Shown here: piece after piece, positions 1 to 7,569 of the stretch | How the letters are laid out: the number at the start of each line of letters is the position of its first letter | How positions within the stretch are numbered: the stretch's first letter is position 1 | NCBI RefSeq assembly: GCF_004912135.1 | Contig: NZ_STGU01000006.1 | Location: forward strand, 224,345 to 288,344 | Source: Rhizobium rosettiformans W3 | GTDB taxonomy: Bacteria > Pseudomonadota > Alphaproteobacteria > Rhizobiales > Rhizobiaceae | Length of the DNA stretch: 64,000 nt | Reading direction: 5' to 3' | Program-made: the position numbers and the translations under genes | The notes under the pieces: generated by a model | Database searches by the model: none | Seen by the model: the letters and a program-made list of their open reading frames with translations, nothing else | Told to the model about the DNA's origin: nothing

Positions 1-94
1 CGTGGGTCAGCACGAATTGCGCATTGGCCGAACACAAGATGCATTCGGCATCGAAGAGGATGATCGGCCCTGCGATGTCAGCTTTGGCGTCCAT
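1..94 (-). CDS. DCC-family thiol-disulfide oxidoreductase (DUF393), N-terminal fragment
   Basis: Only the first 31 codons lie in the window; the gene runs off the left edge. The start is the ATG complement at 92-94. Residues 13-21 read LFDAECILC, the D-x-x-C-x-x-C signature that names the DCC family (Cys18 and Cys21). Members are small predicted redox proteins of largely unknown substrate. It is the last gene of a minus-strand set with a small membrane protein, an SRPBCC protein and an ArsR regulator, a combination that suggests a stress or detoxification operon. The family call rests on one motif. Confidence 0.75.
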   Translation of the reverse strand, partial: MDAKADIAGPIILFDAECILCSANAQFVLTH

Positions 95-125
95 AGTCTG
101 AAGCTAGGTCATCGACCCGACCGGC

Positions 126-350
126 TCAATGGGACAAAGCGTCTTTCGCAGGGCTCGCCGTCCGGCGGTAGGGCAACAGGAAGAGATAGATGCCGGTGCC
201 CAACAGCGGCAGAAGTGGCACGAGCGCAACGAAGCCGATCCATTGCGGCGATCCTGGGATCATCATCGCGATCAAATTGGCGACGACGGCCAGCGTGAAG
301 GCGAGCGATAGCCCGCGATGCCATTGGCGTATGCGGTGGCTGATGGACAT
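126..350 (-). CDS. small two-helix membrane protein, unknown function
   Basis: A 74-residue protein with two strongly hydrophobic stretches (roughly residues 15-33 and 38-58) separated by a short polar turn and ending in a basic, soluble tail. The ATG at 350 is preferred because AGAGGA lies six bases upstream; the longer reading frame would need a TTG start. I do not recognise a named family. It sits 31 bases before the DCC gene and about 50 bases after the SRPBCC gene on the same strand, so it is probably co-transcribed with them. Its function cannot be inferred beyond membrane location. Confidence 0.6.
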   Translation of the reverse strand: MSISHRIRQWHRGLSLAFTLAVVANLIAMMIPGSPQWIGFVALVPLLPLLGTGIYLFLLPYRRTASPAKDALSH

Positions 351-400
351 GCGCAATCCTCTCTTGAAACAACAACGGTGAAAGCGGGTGGCAAAAGGCT

Positions 401-811
401 TCAGACGGCGCGATCCAGCACCGCTTCAAGGCTGTCGAAGTAGCGCGGCCACCCCATCTTGGCGCCACCGTAATATTGCGGCTGGTCGCGGCGGAAACCG
501 GTCTGCTCCATGCGAAGCAGCGTGCCCGCACCGCTCGGTGTCAGGGTCCAGGTGACAAGGCTCTTCAGCGGCCCCGCATCCCAGCTATAGGCAAGCCGCC
601 GGGCCGGCTCCACCACCTGCACCTCGCATTCGACCCTTCCCCAGTCGGCGCTGAGCGTGAATCGGTGCCCGATATCGGGCGCGAACGCATTGTCCATCAG
701 CCACTCGGCGATCAGCTCGGGCTGGGTCAGCGCCCGCCAGATCTTTTCCGGCGCATGGCGAAACTCGCGCTCGACGACGACGGAGAGGCTATCTGTCTTG
801 AGGTCGGTCAT
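401..811 (-). CDS. SRPBCC (AHSA1/START-like) domain protein
   Basis: 136 residues forming one AHSA1-type SRPBCC fold. The N-terminal VEREFRHAPEKIWRALT segment followed by a tryptophan-rich region and the C-terminal GWPRYFDSLEAVL helix are typical of the family. These proteins bind hydrophobic ligands; in many bacteria they are encoded directly after an ArsR regulator. The gene overlaps the ArsR stop by 4 bases, so translation is probably coupled. No ligand or catalytic role can be assigned from sequence. Confidence 0.85.
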   Translation of the reverse strand: MTDLKTDSLSVVVEREFRHAPEKIWRALTQPELIAEWLMDNAFAPDIGHRFTLSADWGRVECEVQVVEPARRLAYSWDAGPLKSLVTWTLTPSGAGTLLRMEQTGFRRDQPQYYGGAKMGWPRYFDSLEAVLDRAV

Positions 812-1131
812 TGGTCCATCCTGTTCAGGAGATCATCGAGCGCATCGAAACGAATCTGCCAGAAAGCTTCCATTTGACGCGCCCAGGCCACGAGCGGATC
901 GAGCGCCTGTCGGCGCACGCTGTAATGGCTCTGGCGCCCGCTCACCCGATCTTCGACGAGGCCCGCGCGCTTCAGCACGGCGAGATGCTTTGAAACGGCG
1001 GGCTGCGACACGCCGGCCCCGGCAGTGAGACCGCCAACAGTCTGGCTGCCGTCGCGACAGAGCCGCTCGAAAAGCGCCCGACGCGTCGGATCGGCCAGTG
1101 CGGCAAAAAGGGTGTCAGTCGCGTTGTCCAT
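808..1131 (-). CDS. ArsR/SmtB-family transcriptional regulator
   Basis: 107 residues with the typical opening (FAALADPTRRALFERL), a winged helix-turn-helix over about residues 28-75 (GVSQPAVSKHLAVLKRAG) and a basic wing (GRQSHYSVR). The usual metal-binding ELCVCDL motif of ArsR/SmtB is absent, which fits the non-metal sub-group paired with SRPBCC proteins. It is the first gene of the minus-strand operon running to the left edge. A perfect inverted repeat at 1166-1181, 35-50 bases upstream, is a plausible operator for self-repression. Confidence 0.88.
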   Translation of the reverse strand: MDNATDTLFAALADPTRRALFERLCRDGSQTVGGLTAGAGVSQPAVSKHLAVLKRAGLVEDRVSGRQSHYSVRRQALDPLVAWARQMEAFWQIRFDALDDLLNRMDQ

Positions 1132-1165
1132 GCAAGATCCATAACTTCCAGGCTATATATTTCCA

Positions 1166-1181
1166 ATAACCACAGAGTTAT
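1166..1181. promoter_or_regulatory. candidate ArsR operator (inverted repeat)
   Basis: ATAAC, six bases, GTTAT: a perfect 5-base inverted repeat in the AT-rich gap between the ArsR gene (minus) and the rhodanese gene (plus). Position and symmetry fit an ArsR-type operator; binding is inferred only. Confidence 0.35.
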
Positions 1182-1269
1182 ACGATTGTCAAATGCAGCG
1201 CTGAAACGGCCCGTGACAGCGGCAGCCGGCATGCTACATTGGCGGTGGGATGGCGCACGGAGGAGTGCT

Positions 1270-1671
1270 GTGAAGAAGGGTTACAAGGACTTGCTAGCCG
1301 AGGCGAACGCTCTGGTGGAGGCCGTCGACAGCGCGGAAGCAGGACGTCTGCATGCAGCGAGCAACGTCGTTTTCGTCGATCTGCGCGATCCCCGTGAGCG
1401 GGAGCGCGAGGGCACGATCCCGAATGCCTTTTCCTCCCCGCGCGGCATGCTCGAATTCTGGATCGATCCGGAGAGCCCTTATCACAAGCCGGTTTTCGCC
1501 GAGGACAAGCTCTTCCTCTTTTTCTGCGCGAGCGGCTGGCGCTCGGCGCTCGCCACGAAAACGGCACTGGAAATGGGCCTTGAGAATGTCTGCCACCTCG
1601 AAGGCGGCTTTTCCGCCTGGCGGGAGGCGGGGCTTCCTGTGGAGGCTGTCGTGGTCAAGGCGAAGGGGTGA
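1270..1671 (+). CDS. rhodanese-like sulfurtransferase domain protein
   Basis: 133 residues from a GTG start chosen because CGGAGGAG ends just upstream; the frame stays open to 1186 but that extension has no ribosome site. A single rhodanese domain: VVFVDLRDPRERE near residue 33, the active-site loop CASGWRS with catalytic Cys86, and the closing HLEGGFSAWREAGLP. Single-domain rhodaneses carry persulfide sulfur from donors to acceptors such as thiols or cyanide. The GMLEFWIDPESPYHK insertion between the two halves is shared with rhizobial homologues. The physiological acceptor is unknown. Confidence 0.87.
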   Translation: MKKGYKDLLAEANALVEAVDSAEAGRLHAASNVVFVDLRDPREREREGTIPNAFSSPRGMLEFWIDPESPYHKPVFAEDKLFLFFCASGWRSALATKTALEMGLENVCHLEGGFSAWREAGLPVEAVVVKAKG

Positions 1672-1776
1672 TCGGCCGCATCCGGCATGGTCAGCCCGGC
1701 CCTTGAGGATCCATTTCCTCGTCGCGCTCCCGCGCCGGGGCCTCTAAGATGGGCCGAACCATCCAAGGGAGTGCTT

Positions 1777-2646
1777 ATGCCAGAGACGATTCGTATCGCC
1801 AGTGAACAGCTTGCCGTCGAGGTCTCGACGCTGGGCGCAGAAATGCAGTCGCTGAGGACGGGCGATGGACGGGACTTCCTCTGGAATGGCGATGCCGCCT
1901 GGTGGACGGGTCGCTCGCCGATCCTCTTTCCGATCGTCGGCAAGGCACCGGACGACAGGCTGGCGGTGAACGGCAAGACCTACCCGATGGCACAGCATGG
2001 CATCGCTCGCCGGCGGGAGTTTGCGATCATCGAGCAGACGGCAACCTCCTGCCGCCACGAACTCGTCTCGTCGCCGGAGACGCGTGAAGTCTATCCCTTC
2101 GACTTCCGCCTCGTGCTGGAGCACGCACTCGACGGCAATAGGCTCTCGGTGAACGCGGCGGTGCGAAACACCGGCGAAGCGCTGCTGCCATTCGGCATCG
2201 GTTTTCACCCGGCCTTCCTCTGGCCGCTTCCGGGTGCGGACGGCAAGCCGCACGAGGTGATCCTCGACAATGGCGGAGAACCCGGCGTCATCCAGCTGGA
2301 AGGCGGCCTGATCGGCAGGACGCTGCCCACCTCCCCCTTCAAGGCGGGGCGGCTGACGCTCAAGCCTGACCTCTTTGCCAACGATGCGCTGATCTTCCCG
2401 GAAGATGCGGGGACCGGGCTTACCTTCCAGGCGGAAGACGGCCCCTCCCTGCATTTCGCCTTCGAGAACCTGCCCAACATCGCGCTCTGGCAAAAGCCCG
2501 GCGCCCCCTTCCTCTGCATCGAGCCTTGGCACGGCATGGCCGCCCATGCCGGTGGCACGGCGGAACTGGTCGAGCGCCCCTACACGGTGGCGCTGCCGGC
2601 GGGAGAGGAGATGCGGTTCGGGTTTACGGTGGAGATCAGGAACTGA
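1777..2646 (+). CDS. aldose 1-epimerase (galactose mutarotase) family protein
   Basis: 289 residues from the ATG preceded by AAGGGAG; the frame is open further upstream without a better start. It shows the GalM-like beta-sandwich pattern: RSPILFPIVG, the FGIGFHPAFLWPL stretch carrying a conserved histidine, and FLCIEPWHGMAAH near the C-terminus with a conserved glutamate. The family interconverts alpha and beta anomers of aldoses; this branch, with a short N-terminus, resembles the YeaD/LacX type. It is followed after 9 bases by a methyltransferase gene on the same strand. Substrate is not determined. Confidence 0.85.
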   Translation: MPETIRIASEQLAVEVSTLGAEMQSLRTGDGRDFLWNGDAAWWTGRSPILFPIVGKAPDDRLAVNGKTYPMAQHGIARRREFAIIEQTATSCRHELVSSPETREVYPFDFRLVLEHALDGNRLSVNAAVRNTGEALLPFGIGFHPAFLWPLPGADGKPHEVILDNGGEPGVIQLEGGLIGRTLPTSPFKAGRLTLKPDLFANDALIFPEDAGTGLTFQAEDGPSLHFAFENLPNIALWQKPGAPFLCIEPWHGMAAHAGGTAELVERPYTVALPAGEEMRFGFTVEIRN

Positions 2647-2655
2647 GGAAATGCG

Positions 2656-3105
2656 ATGGTGGTGAAGGCATCGCAACGGCTGATCGACATTGCGGACGCG
2701 CTGCCGCTCACCACAGGCATGCGGGTCCTGGAAATCGGCTGCGGGCCGGGCGTGTTGGCGCGCTTGATAGCGGAGCGCATGAAGGGCGATGTCCGCGTGC
2801 TTGGCATTGACCGCTCGGCGTCGGCGATCGCCGCAGCGACGGCGCAGATGACGGGGAGCGCCCATCCGACCGCCATCGCCTTCCGCCAGGTGGCCGCCGA
2901 GCACTTCATGCTGGCCGAAGAGGAAGAACCCTTCGACCTCGCCGTCGCCATCCGCGTTGGCGCCCTTGACGGCCGCCATCCGGAGGTCGGAAGGCTGGTA
3001 CTTCCACGTATTCGCGCGGCACTTCGGCCCGGAGGGCGTATCTTCATCGACGGGGGCAATCCGCTTAGGGAAATCCCCCTGACGGGGCTCCCGGACCAGC
3101 AATGA
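2656..3105 (+). CDS. class I SAM-dependent methyltransferase, short
   Basis: 149 residues. Motif I is clear (VLEIGCGPGVLARLI, about residues 24-38), followed by an acidic motif II (VLGIDRS), a motif near EPFDLAVAIRVGALDG and RIRAALRPGGRIFIDGG, so the Rossmann core is nearly complete. A GAGGA site precedes the ATG. It lies 9 bases after the mutarotase gene. Small methyltransferases of this type act on diverse small molecules; nothing here points to a substrate. It lacks a substrate-lid domain, so it may be a minimal or degenerate member. Confidence 0.75.
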   Translation: MVVKASQRLIDIADALPLTTGMRVLEIGCGPGVLARLIAERMKGDVRVLGIDRSASAIAAATAQMTGSAHPTAIAFRQVAAEHFMLAEEEEPFDLAVAIRVGALDGRHPEVGRLVLPRIRAALRPGGRIFIDGGNPLREIPLTGLPDQQ

Positions 3106-3174
3106 CGCAGCTCTTGCTCGTCGCCATCCTTCGGCTACTCTCAACCGGTTATCAACCGTGGAGAGGGCAGGCCA

Positions 3175-3987
3175 ATGTGCAATCATTGCGTGATTGAGAA
3201 TGTGAAGCAGAACATGCTGTCGCGGCGCTCGCTGTTCAAGGGCATGGCTTTTGCCGGCGCGGCCGTCGCCGCCGGCGGGGTCTCCAGCCCGGTTCTGGCG
3301 CAGCAGACCGCAGGCAAGGTCGTGGACCTCACCCATGCCTATGACGAGAGCTTCCCGACCTTCGACGGAAATCCGGGCATCGAATACGAATGGGCCGTGG
3401 AATTCGCCGGCAATGGCTACCAGCTCCACAAACTGACCATCTTCGAACACACGGGCACCCATATCGACGCGCCCTTCCATTTCAGCGCCGACGGCAAAAG
3501 CGTCGACCAGATCGAACCGCAGCAACTGGTCGCCCCGCTCGCGATCATCGACATCACAGACCGCGCCAAAGAAGACGCAAACGCGACCGTCGAGGCGGCG
3601 GACGTCGAGGCCTGGATCAGCGCCAATGGCGAAATCCCTGAGGGCGCGGTCGTGGCACTGCGCTCCGGCTGGGCGAAGAAGGTGAGTGAACCCGCCTTCC
3701 GCAACGACGGCGAAGGCAAGTTCGCCTTCCCCGGTTTCGGCAAGTCGGCAACCGACCTCCTGGCAACCCTGAACGTGGCCGCGATCGGTGTCGACACGCT
3801 CTCGCTCGATCCGGGCAATTCGGCCGACTTTGCCGTACACAACAGCTGGCTGCCGGGCGGGCGCTACGGGATCGAATGCCTGAACAACCTCGAAGAGCTG
3901 CCGGTGAGCGGCGCGACGATCATGGTCGGCGCACCGAAACACAAACGAGGCACCGGTGGTCCAGCCCGCGTTCTGGCACTGGTGTGA
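3175..3987 (+). CDS. Tat-exported cyclase-family (kynurenine formamidase-like) hydrolase
   Basis: 270 residues. The N-terminus carries a twin-arginine signal (SRRSLFKG, then a hydrophobic alanine-rich stretch ending near VLAQQ), so the mature enzyme should be periplasmic. The body has the cyclase/KynB fold signature HTGTHIDAPFHF (metal-binding HxGTHxDxPxH) and the late segment VGVDTLSLDPGNSADFAVHNSWL. The family includes kynurenine formamidase and isatin hydrolase. Most KynB enzymes are cytoplasmic, so export points to another substrate. It is followed after 10 bases by an AhpD-like gene, probably an operon. Confidence 0.85.
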   Translation: MCNHCVIENVKQNMLSRRSLFKGMAFAGAAVAAGGVSSPVLAQQTAGKVVDLTHAYDESFPTFDGNPGIEYEWAVEFAGNGYQLHKLTIFEHTGTHIDAPFHFSADGKSVDQIEPQQLVAPLAIIDITDRAKEDANATVEAADVEAWISANGEIPEGAVVALRSGWAKKVSEPAFRNDGEGKFAFPGFGKSATDLLATLNVAAIGVDTLSLDPGNSADFAVHNSWLPGGRYGIECLNNLEELPVSGATIMVGAPKHKRGTGGPARVLALV

Positions 3988-3997
3988 GGAGGCCCAG

Positions 3998-4414
3998 ATG
4001 GCGGTCCTCCCTCTCCTGAGTGACGAGGAGGCGAGCGCAGAAGCGCTCGCCGTCTTCAACGACATCAGAGAAAAACGCGGCATCGACTACGTCAACAATT
4101 TCTGGCGGGCGCTCGCCCATGATCCCGACGAACTTAAATCCGTCTGGGACCGGCTCCAGACCGTGATGGCACCCGGCGCCCTCGACCCGCTGGTCAAGGA
4201 GCTGATCTATATCGCGGTGTGCGCCACCAATGGCTGCGCCTATTGCGTCCATAGCCACACCGCCTCGGCCAAGGCCAAGGGCATGACGCCGGACATGCAT
4301 GCCGAACTGCTGCAGGTGATCGCCATGGCGAGCCGCACCAATGCACTGGCGGTGGCGCTGGGCGTGCCGGTGGATGATCGGTTCGAGGCGGAGGTCGCCA
4401 AGAAGGGTGAGTAG
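3998..4414 (+). CDS. carboxymuconolactone decarboxylase / AhpD-like protein
   Basis: 138 residues from the ATG that follows GAGGAGG; the upstream in-frame ATG at 3956 overlaps the previous gene and lacks such a site. The CMD core holds CAYCVHSHT (Cys80, Cys83, His87), the redox-active CxxC plus histidine of the AhpD/peroxidase-like branch rather than of the true decarboxylase. Expected role is disulfide-based peroxide or alkyl hydroperoxide reduction. It is encoded 10 bases after the Tat-exported cyclase and probably shares its transcript. Confidence 0.85.
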   Translation: MAVLPLLSDEEASAEALAVFNDIREKRGIDYVNNFWRALAHDPDELKSVWDRLQTVMAPGALDPLVKELIYIAVCATNGCAYCVHSHTASAKAKGMTPDMHAELLQVIAMASRTNALAVALGVPVDDRFEAEVAKKGE

Positions 4415-4443
4415 CGCCGTGCTTGTTTCGCCCAGTCGCGCCG

Positions 4444-4881
4444 CTATTCGCTTCGGGGCACGAAACCCGCTCTGCCAGCCCGGGCGAGTTGAACGAACCG
4501 GTCTCGCACGTCCAGGAAAAGCCTGCGCGGCAACAGCCCGTAGACGACACTGCTGCCCGCCTCGGTCTCGAAAGGTCGAAGATCCGGGCCCGGCCAGAAG
4601 AATCGATTGGCCTCTGTCAGCACGATGAAGGAAGGCAAGTCATCGAGACCAAGTCGCTGCTTGGTGGCGGCCGGAATCTCCACCGCATGCGCAGGATTTG
4701 AAGGCGGCGTGTGGGTGATCGGGAGCACCACCACCTGTGTTTCACCGTCATCCCGCGTCAAGGCCAGGATGACGGCACAAGGCCTGTCCTTGCGACCTTC
4801 CTCGAGCCCGCGGTGAAACTCGTGGTGCCACAGATAAGAGTAGCGAATGACCTGCCCCGGCTCCGGCGCGGGCCAAGACAC
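4444..4881 (-). CDS. PemK/MazF-like toxin
   Basis: 145 residues. The MazF-like core is recognisable: PGQVIRYSYLW, the GRKDRPCAVILAL strand that carries the conserved arginine, VVVLPITHTPP, and DLPSFIVLTEANRFFWPGPDL. MazF/PemK toxins are mRNA-cleaving endoribonucleases. It starts 3 bases after the stop of a Phd/YefM-type antitoxin, in the usual antitoxin-first order. The pairing of a MazF-like toxin with a Phd-like antitoxin is a mixed combination. It converges with the AhpD-like gene 29 bases away. RNase activity has not been shown. Confidence 0.8.
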   Translation of the reverse strand: MSWPAPEPGQVIRYSYLWHHEFHRGLEEGRKDRPCAVILALTRDDGETQVVVLPITHTPPSNPAHAVEIPAATKQRLGLDDLPSFIVLTEANRFFWPGPDLRPFETEAGSSVVYGLLPRRLFLDVRDRFVQLARAGRAGFVPRSE

Positions 4882-4884
4882 GGG

Positions 4885-5151
4885 TCAGCGATCCAGTTCG
4901 CCGTCGAACGCATCCGCGCCCGATGGCGGCAGGCTTTCAGCGATGTCTTGCAACTCGGCGTCGGAGAAATCCGCAGCCGCTAAAACCTCCCGGTCGCGCC
5001 GCTTCAGCCGCTGATACTCCTCTGTCGAGATCATCACCGTACGGTCGCGGCCATTGCGCGTGATCACGACGGGTTGCGTGAGGGCAAGATCGAAGTAGCG
5101 TCCACTCTGCCGCTGAAACTCCGCAGCACTCACCTTCACCGGATCAGCCAT
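4885..5151 (-). CDS. Phd/YefM-family antitoxin
   Basis: 88 residues from the ATG that follows GGGAGG by seven bases; five upstream residues in the open frame are not needed. The N-terminal DNA-binding half reads VKVSAAEFQRQSGRYFDLAL followed by PVVITRNGRDRTVMISTEEYQRL, the Phd/YefM signature. The acidic C-terminal tail (residues 58-88) would wrap and neutralise the toxin. Two ATACATA direct repeats at 5169-5175 and 5187-5193, just upstream, may be its operator. Forms a two-gene operon with the PemK/MazF-like toxin. Confidence 0.85.
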   Translation of the reverse strand: MADPVKVSAAEFQRQSGRYFDLALTQPVVITRNGRDRTVMISTEEYQRLKRRDREVLAAADFSDAELQDIAESLPPSGADAFDGELDR

Positions 5152-5168
5152 CCATAAGCCTCCCATTT

Positions 5169-5193
5169 ATACATAAGATCAGTATCATACATA
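5169..5193. promoter_or_regulatory. candidate TA operator (two ATACATA repeats)
   Basis: Two identical 7-base direct repeats, starting 18 bases apart in an AT-rich stretch immediately upstream of the Phd-like antitoxin start. Autorepression at such repeats is usual for these systems; here it is inference from position. Confidence 0.3.
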
Positions 5194-5272
5194 GAACATT
5201 TAATTTCAAGATCGTTGGCCCCTTGTGATCAAGAGGCTACACTCGTGAGATCAACAGAATCGGAGAAGCCGC

Positions 5273-6967
5273 ATGACCGACCTCGAACGCCGCATCGATC
5301 AGGGGACCGGCCGCGAGCCGGCGGACATCGTGTTGAAGGGCGGGCGTTACTTCGATCTGGTCAGCGGCGAACTTGTTGAATCCGATATTGCCATCTGCGG
5401 CGAGACCATCGTCGGGACGGTCGAAAGCTACGAAGGCCGGGAGGTCATCGACATCTCCGGCAAGATCGTCGTGCCCGGCTTCATCGACACGCATCTGCAC
5501 ATCGAAAGTTCGCTGGTCACGCCGCATGAGTTCGACCGCTGCGTGCTCCCCTATGGCGTGACGACCGTGATCTGCGATCCGCACGAGATCGCCAATGTGC
5601 TCGGCACCGAGGGCATCCAGTTCTTCCTCGATTCGGCCGAGCAAACGATCATGGACATCCGCGTCCAGCTCTCCTCCTGCGTGCCGGCGACGCATCTGGA
5701 GACGGCGGGCGCCGATCTGCCGATCGAGCGGCTCCTGCCTTTCCGCAACCACCCGAAGGTCATCGGCCTTGCCGAATTCATGAATTTCCCCGGCGTGATC
5801 CACAAGGATCCGATCTGCATGGCGAAGCTCGAAGCCTTTCAGGACGGCCATATCGACGGCCATTCGCCGCTGCTCTCGGGTCGCGACCTGAACGGCTATC
5901 TCTCCGCCCGCATCCGCACCGACCACGAATGCACCAGTGCCGCCGAGGCCATGGAGAAAATCCGCAAGGGCATGCACATCCTCGTCCGCGAAGGCTCGGT
6001 GTCGAAGGACCTGCATGCGCTGATGCCGATCCTGACCGAGCGGCTCTCGCCCTTCCTCGCGCTCTGCACCGACGACCGTAACCCGCTCGACATCGCCGAA
6101 CAGGGCCATCTCGACTATCTGATCCGTGAGGCGATCAGGAACGGCGTGGAGCCGATCGCCGTCTATCGCGCCGCCTCGATTTCGGCCGCTCGCGCCTTCG
6201 GCCTGCGGGATCGCGGTCTGGTGGCGCCGGGTTGGCGCGCCGATCTGGTGGTCGTCGACAGCCTTGAAAACTGCAAGGCGGACATGGTGTTCGCAGCCGG
6301 CCGTCGTGTGACCGACGACCTCTTCGAAACCCGCAAGCCGGTCGCGCCCGTCGGCCTCGACAGCGTCAAGGCGCGCGAAGTGAAGGCCGCCGATTTCGGC
6401 GTGCCGGTGGCGGAGGGCGAAACGCCTGTCATCGGCGTCATGCCCGGAAAGATCATCACCGAACACCGCCGCTACCGCCTGCCGACCTCCGGCAACCAGA
6501 CCGCCGTCGATCTCGCAAACGACGTAATCAAGGTCGCCGTCATCGAGCGGCACGGCAAGAATGGCAACCACGCCAACGGCTTCGTCCAGGGGTTCGGCCT
6601 GAAGAAGGGCGCGATTGCCTCGACCGTCGGCCATGACAGCCACAACATCTGCGTCGTCGGGGTCTCCGAGGAAGACATGGCGCTCGCCGCCAACCGGCTC
6701 GGCGAGATCAAGGGTGGCTTCGTCGTGGTCGAGGACGGCAAAGTCACCGGCGAGATCCCGCTGCCCGTCGCCGGCCTGATGAGCCTCGAACCCTACGAGA
6801 GCGTGCGCGATACGCTACACCACTTGAGAAAAGCGGCCTATGCTCTTGGAACGACGCTCGAAGAACCTTTCCTCCAGGTCGCCTTCCTGCCACTGCCGGT
6901 CATTCCGCATCTGAAGATTTCCGACAAGGGCATGGTAGACGTCGACCAGTTCCGGCTGATCGGGTGA
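5273..6967 (+). CDS. ade: adenine deaminase
   Basis: 564 residues, the full length of bacterial Ade. It hydrolyses adenine to hypoxanthine and ammonia. The amidohydrolase metal motif is [12 protein letters not shown] (His74, His76); further family marks are [28 protein letters not shown] and the C-terminal [24 protein letters not shown] block split here by distance. The ATG follows GGAGAAGCC. The product feeds xanthine dehydrogenase encoded further right. It stands alone, flanked on both sides by toxin-antitoxin pairs on different strands. Confidence 0.95.
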   Translation: MTDLERRIDQGTGREPADIVLKGGRYFDLVSGELVESDIAICGETIVGTVESYEGREVIDISGKIVVPGFIDTHLHIESSLVTPHEFDRCVLPYGVTTVICDPHEIANVLGTEGIQFFLDSAEQTIMDIRVQLSSCVPATHLETAGADLPIERLLPFRNHPKVIGLAEFMNFPGVIHKDPICMAKLEAFQDGHIDGHSPLLSGRDLNGYLSARIRTDHECTSAAEAMEKIRKGMHILVREGSVSKDLHALMPILTERLSPFLALCTDDRNPLDIAEQGHLDYLIREAIRNGVEPIAVYRAASISAARAFGLRDRGLVAPGWRADLVVVDSLENCKADMVFAAGRRVTDDLFETRKPVAPVGLDSVKAREVKAADFGVPVAEGETPVIGVMPGKIITEHRRYRLPTSGNQTAVDLANDVIKVAVIERHGKNGNHANGFVQGFGLKKGAIASTVGHDSHNICVVGVSEEDMALAANRLGEIKGGFVVVEDGKVTGEIPLPVAGLMSLEPYESVRDTLHHLRKAAYALGTTLEEPFLQVAFLPLPVIPHLKISDKGMVDVDQFRLIG

Positions 6968-6979
6968 TCTAAGTTGCAT

Positions 6980-7020
6980 CAACTCGTGAGTTGTACCATA
7001 TTACGGACAACTCGGAGTTC
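6980..7020. promoter_or_regulatory. candidate YefM operator: two palindromes
   Basis: CAACTCGTGAGTTG (6980-6993) is a perfect 14-base palindrome; a second, shorter copy, CAACTCGGAGTTC, lies at 7008-7020, six bases before the yefM start. YefM-type antitoxins are known to bind a long and a short palindrome upstream of their own operon. The arrangement matches; binding is inferred. Confidence 0.5.
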
Positions 7021-7026
7021 GCCATC

Positions 7027-7290
7027 ATGGACACCATCTTTTTCTCGAAGGCACGGGCCGAGCTTGCCGGCTTGCTCGACAAGGTCAACGACGACGCGGC
7101 ACCGATCGAAATCGTCAGGCGTGACAAGCCCTCAGCCGTGTTGATGGGCAAGGATGAATATGACAGCCTCGTCGAGACCATTCACCTTCTGTCATCTCCT
7201 GCGAACGCCGCGCGATTGCTGAAGGCCAAGCAAGACCTGGAGGCCGGAAACTTCGCTGAGCCCCCCGCGACGTTCGATATTGGGCGCTGA
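7027..7290 (+). CDS. yefM: YefM-type antitoxin
   Basis: 87 residues from the ATG at 7027; the open frame extends to 6991 but that start lies inside the upstream palindrome. The N-terminus reads MDTIFFSKARAELAGLLDKVNDD, then IEIVRRDKPSAVLMGKDEYDSLVETIHLL, the YefM signature (the ETxxLL segment is typical). The C-terminal part is the toxin-binding tail. It neutralises the adjacent YoeB-type RNase and, with it, represses the operon. Toxin starts 3 bases after its stop. Confidence 0.88.
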   Translation: MDTIFFSKARAELAGLLDKVNDDAAPIEIVRRDKPSAVLMGKDEYDSLVETIHLLSSPANAARLLKAKQDLEAGNFAEPPATFDIGR

Positions 7291-7293
7291 TCC

Positions 7294-7560
7294 ATGCGGA
7301 TTGCCTTCACGCCGGATGGCTGGGAGGACTACCTGTATTGGCAGGGGCAAGACCGGAAGACACTGGCACGGATCAACGAGCTCATCCGCGATATACGCCG
7401 CCACCCCTTCGAGGGGATCGGCAAACCCGAACCCCTGAAGGGCACGCTCAAGGGAATGTGGTCTCGTCGCATCACCCAGGAACACCGTATTGCGTACGCC
7501 GTTGTCGGTACAGGTGAGGACCAGACGCTGGTGATCCTGCAATGCCGCTACCACTACTGA
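7294..7560 (+). CDS. yoeB: YoeB-type toxin (ribosome-dependent mRNA endonuclease)
   Basis: 88 residues, the usual Txe/YoeB length. Diagnostic features: FTPDGWEDYLYWQGQDRK at the N-terminus, INELIRDIRRHPFEGIGKPEPLKG with the catalytic glutamate region, WSRRITQEHRIAY (Arg and catalytic His) and the closing CRYHY. YoeB cleaves mRNA in the ribosomal A site. It is coupled to the YefM-like antitoxin by a 3-base gap. All expected active-site residues are visible, so the toxin appears intact. Confidence 0.92.
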   Translation: MRIAFTPDGWEDYLYWQGQDRKTLARINELIRDIRRHPFEGIGKPEPLKGTLKGMWSRRITQEHRIAYAVVGTGEDQTLVILQCRYHY

Positions 7561-7569
7561 AGAGGCCCT

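Noticed and set aside
2..298. A plus-strand 98-codon frame at the left edge
   Set aside because: It is antisense to the DCC motif and the two-helix membrane protein and has no known domain.
1744..4083. A 779-codon open frame on the minus strand
   Set aside because: It covers mutarotase, methyltransferase and cyclase genes with clear motifs on the plus strand; it has no recognisable domain and is an antisense artefact of high GC.
5237..6643. A 468-codon minus-strand frame over ade
   Set aside because: Antisense to adenine deaminase, which is intact and well matched; composition is typical of a shadow frame.
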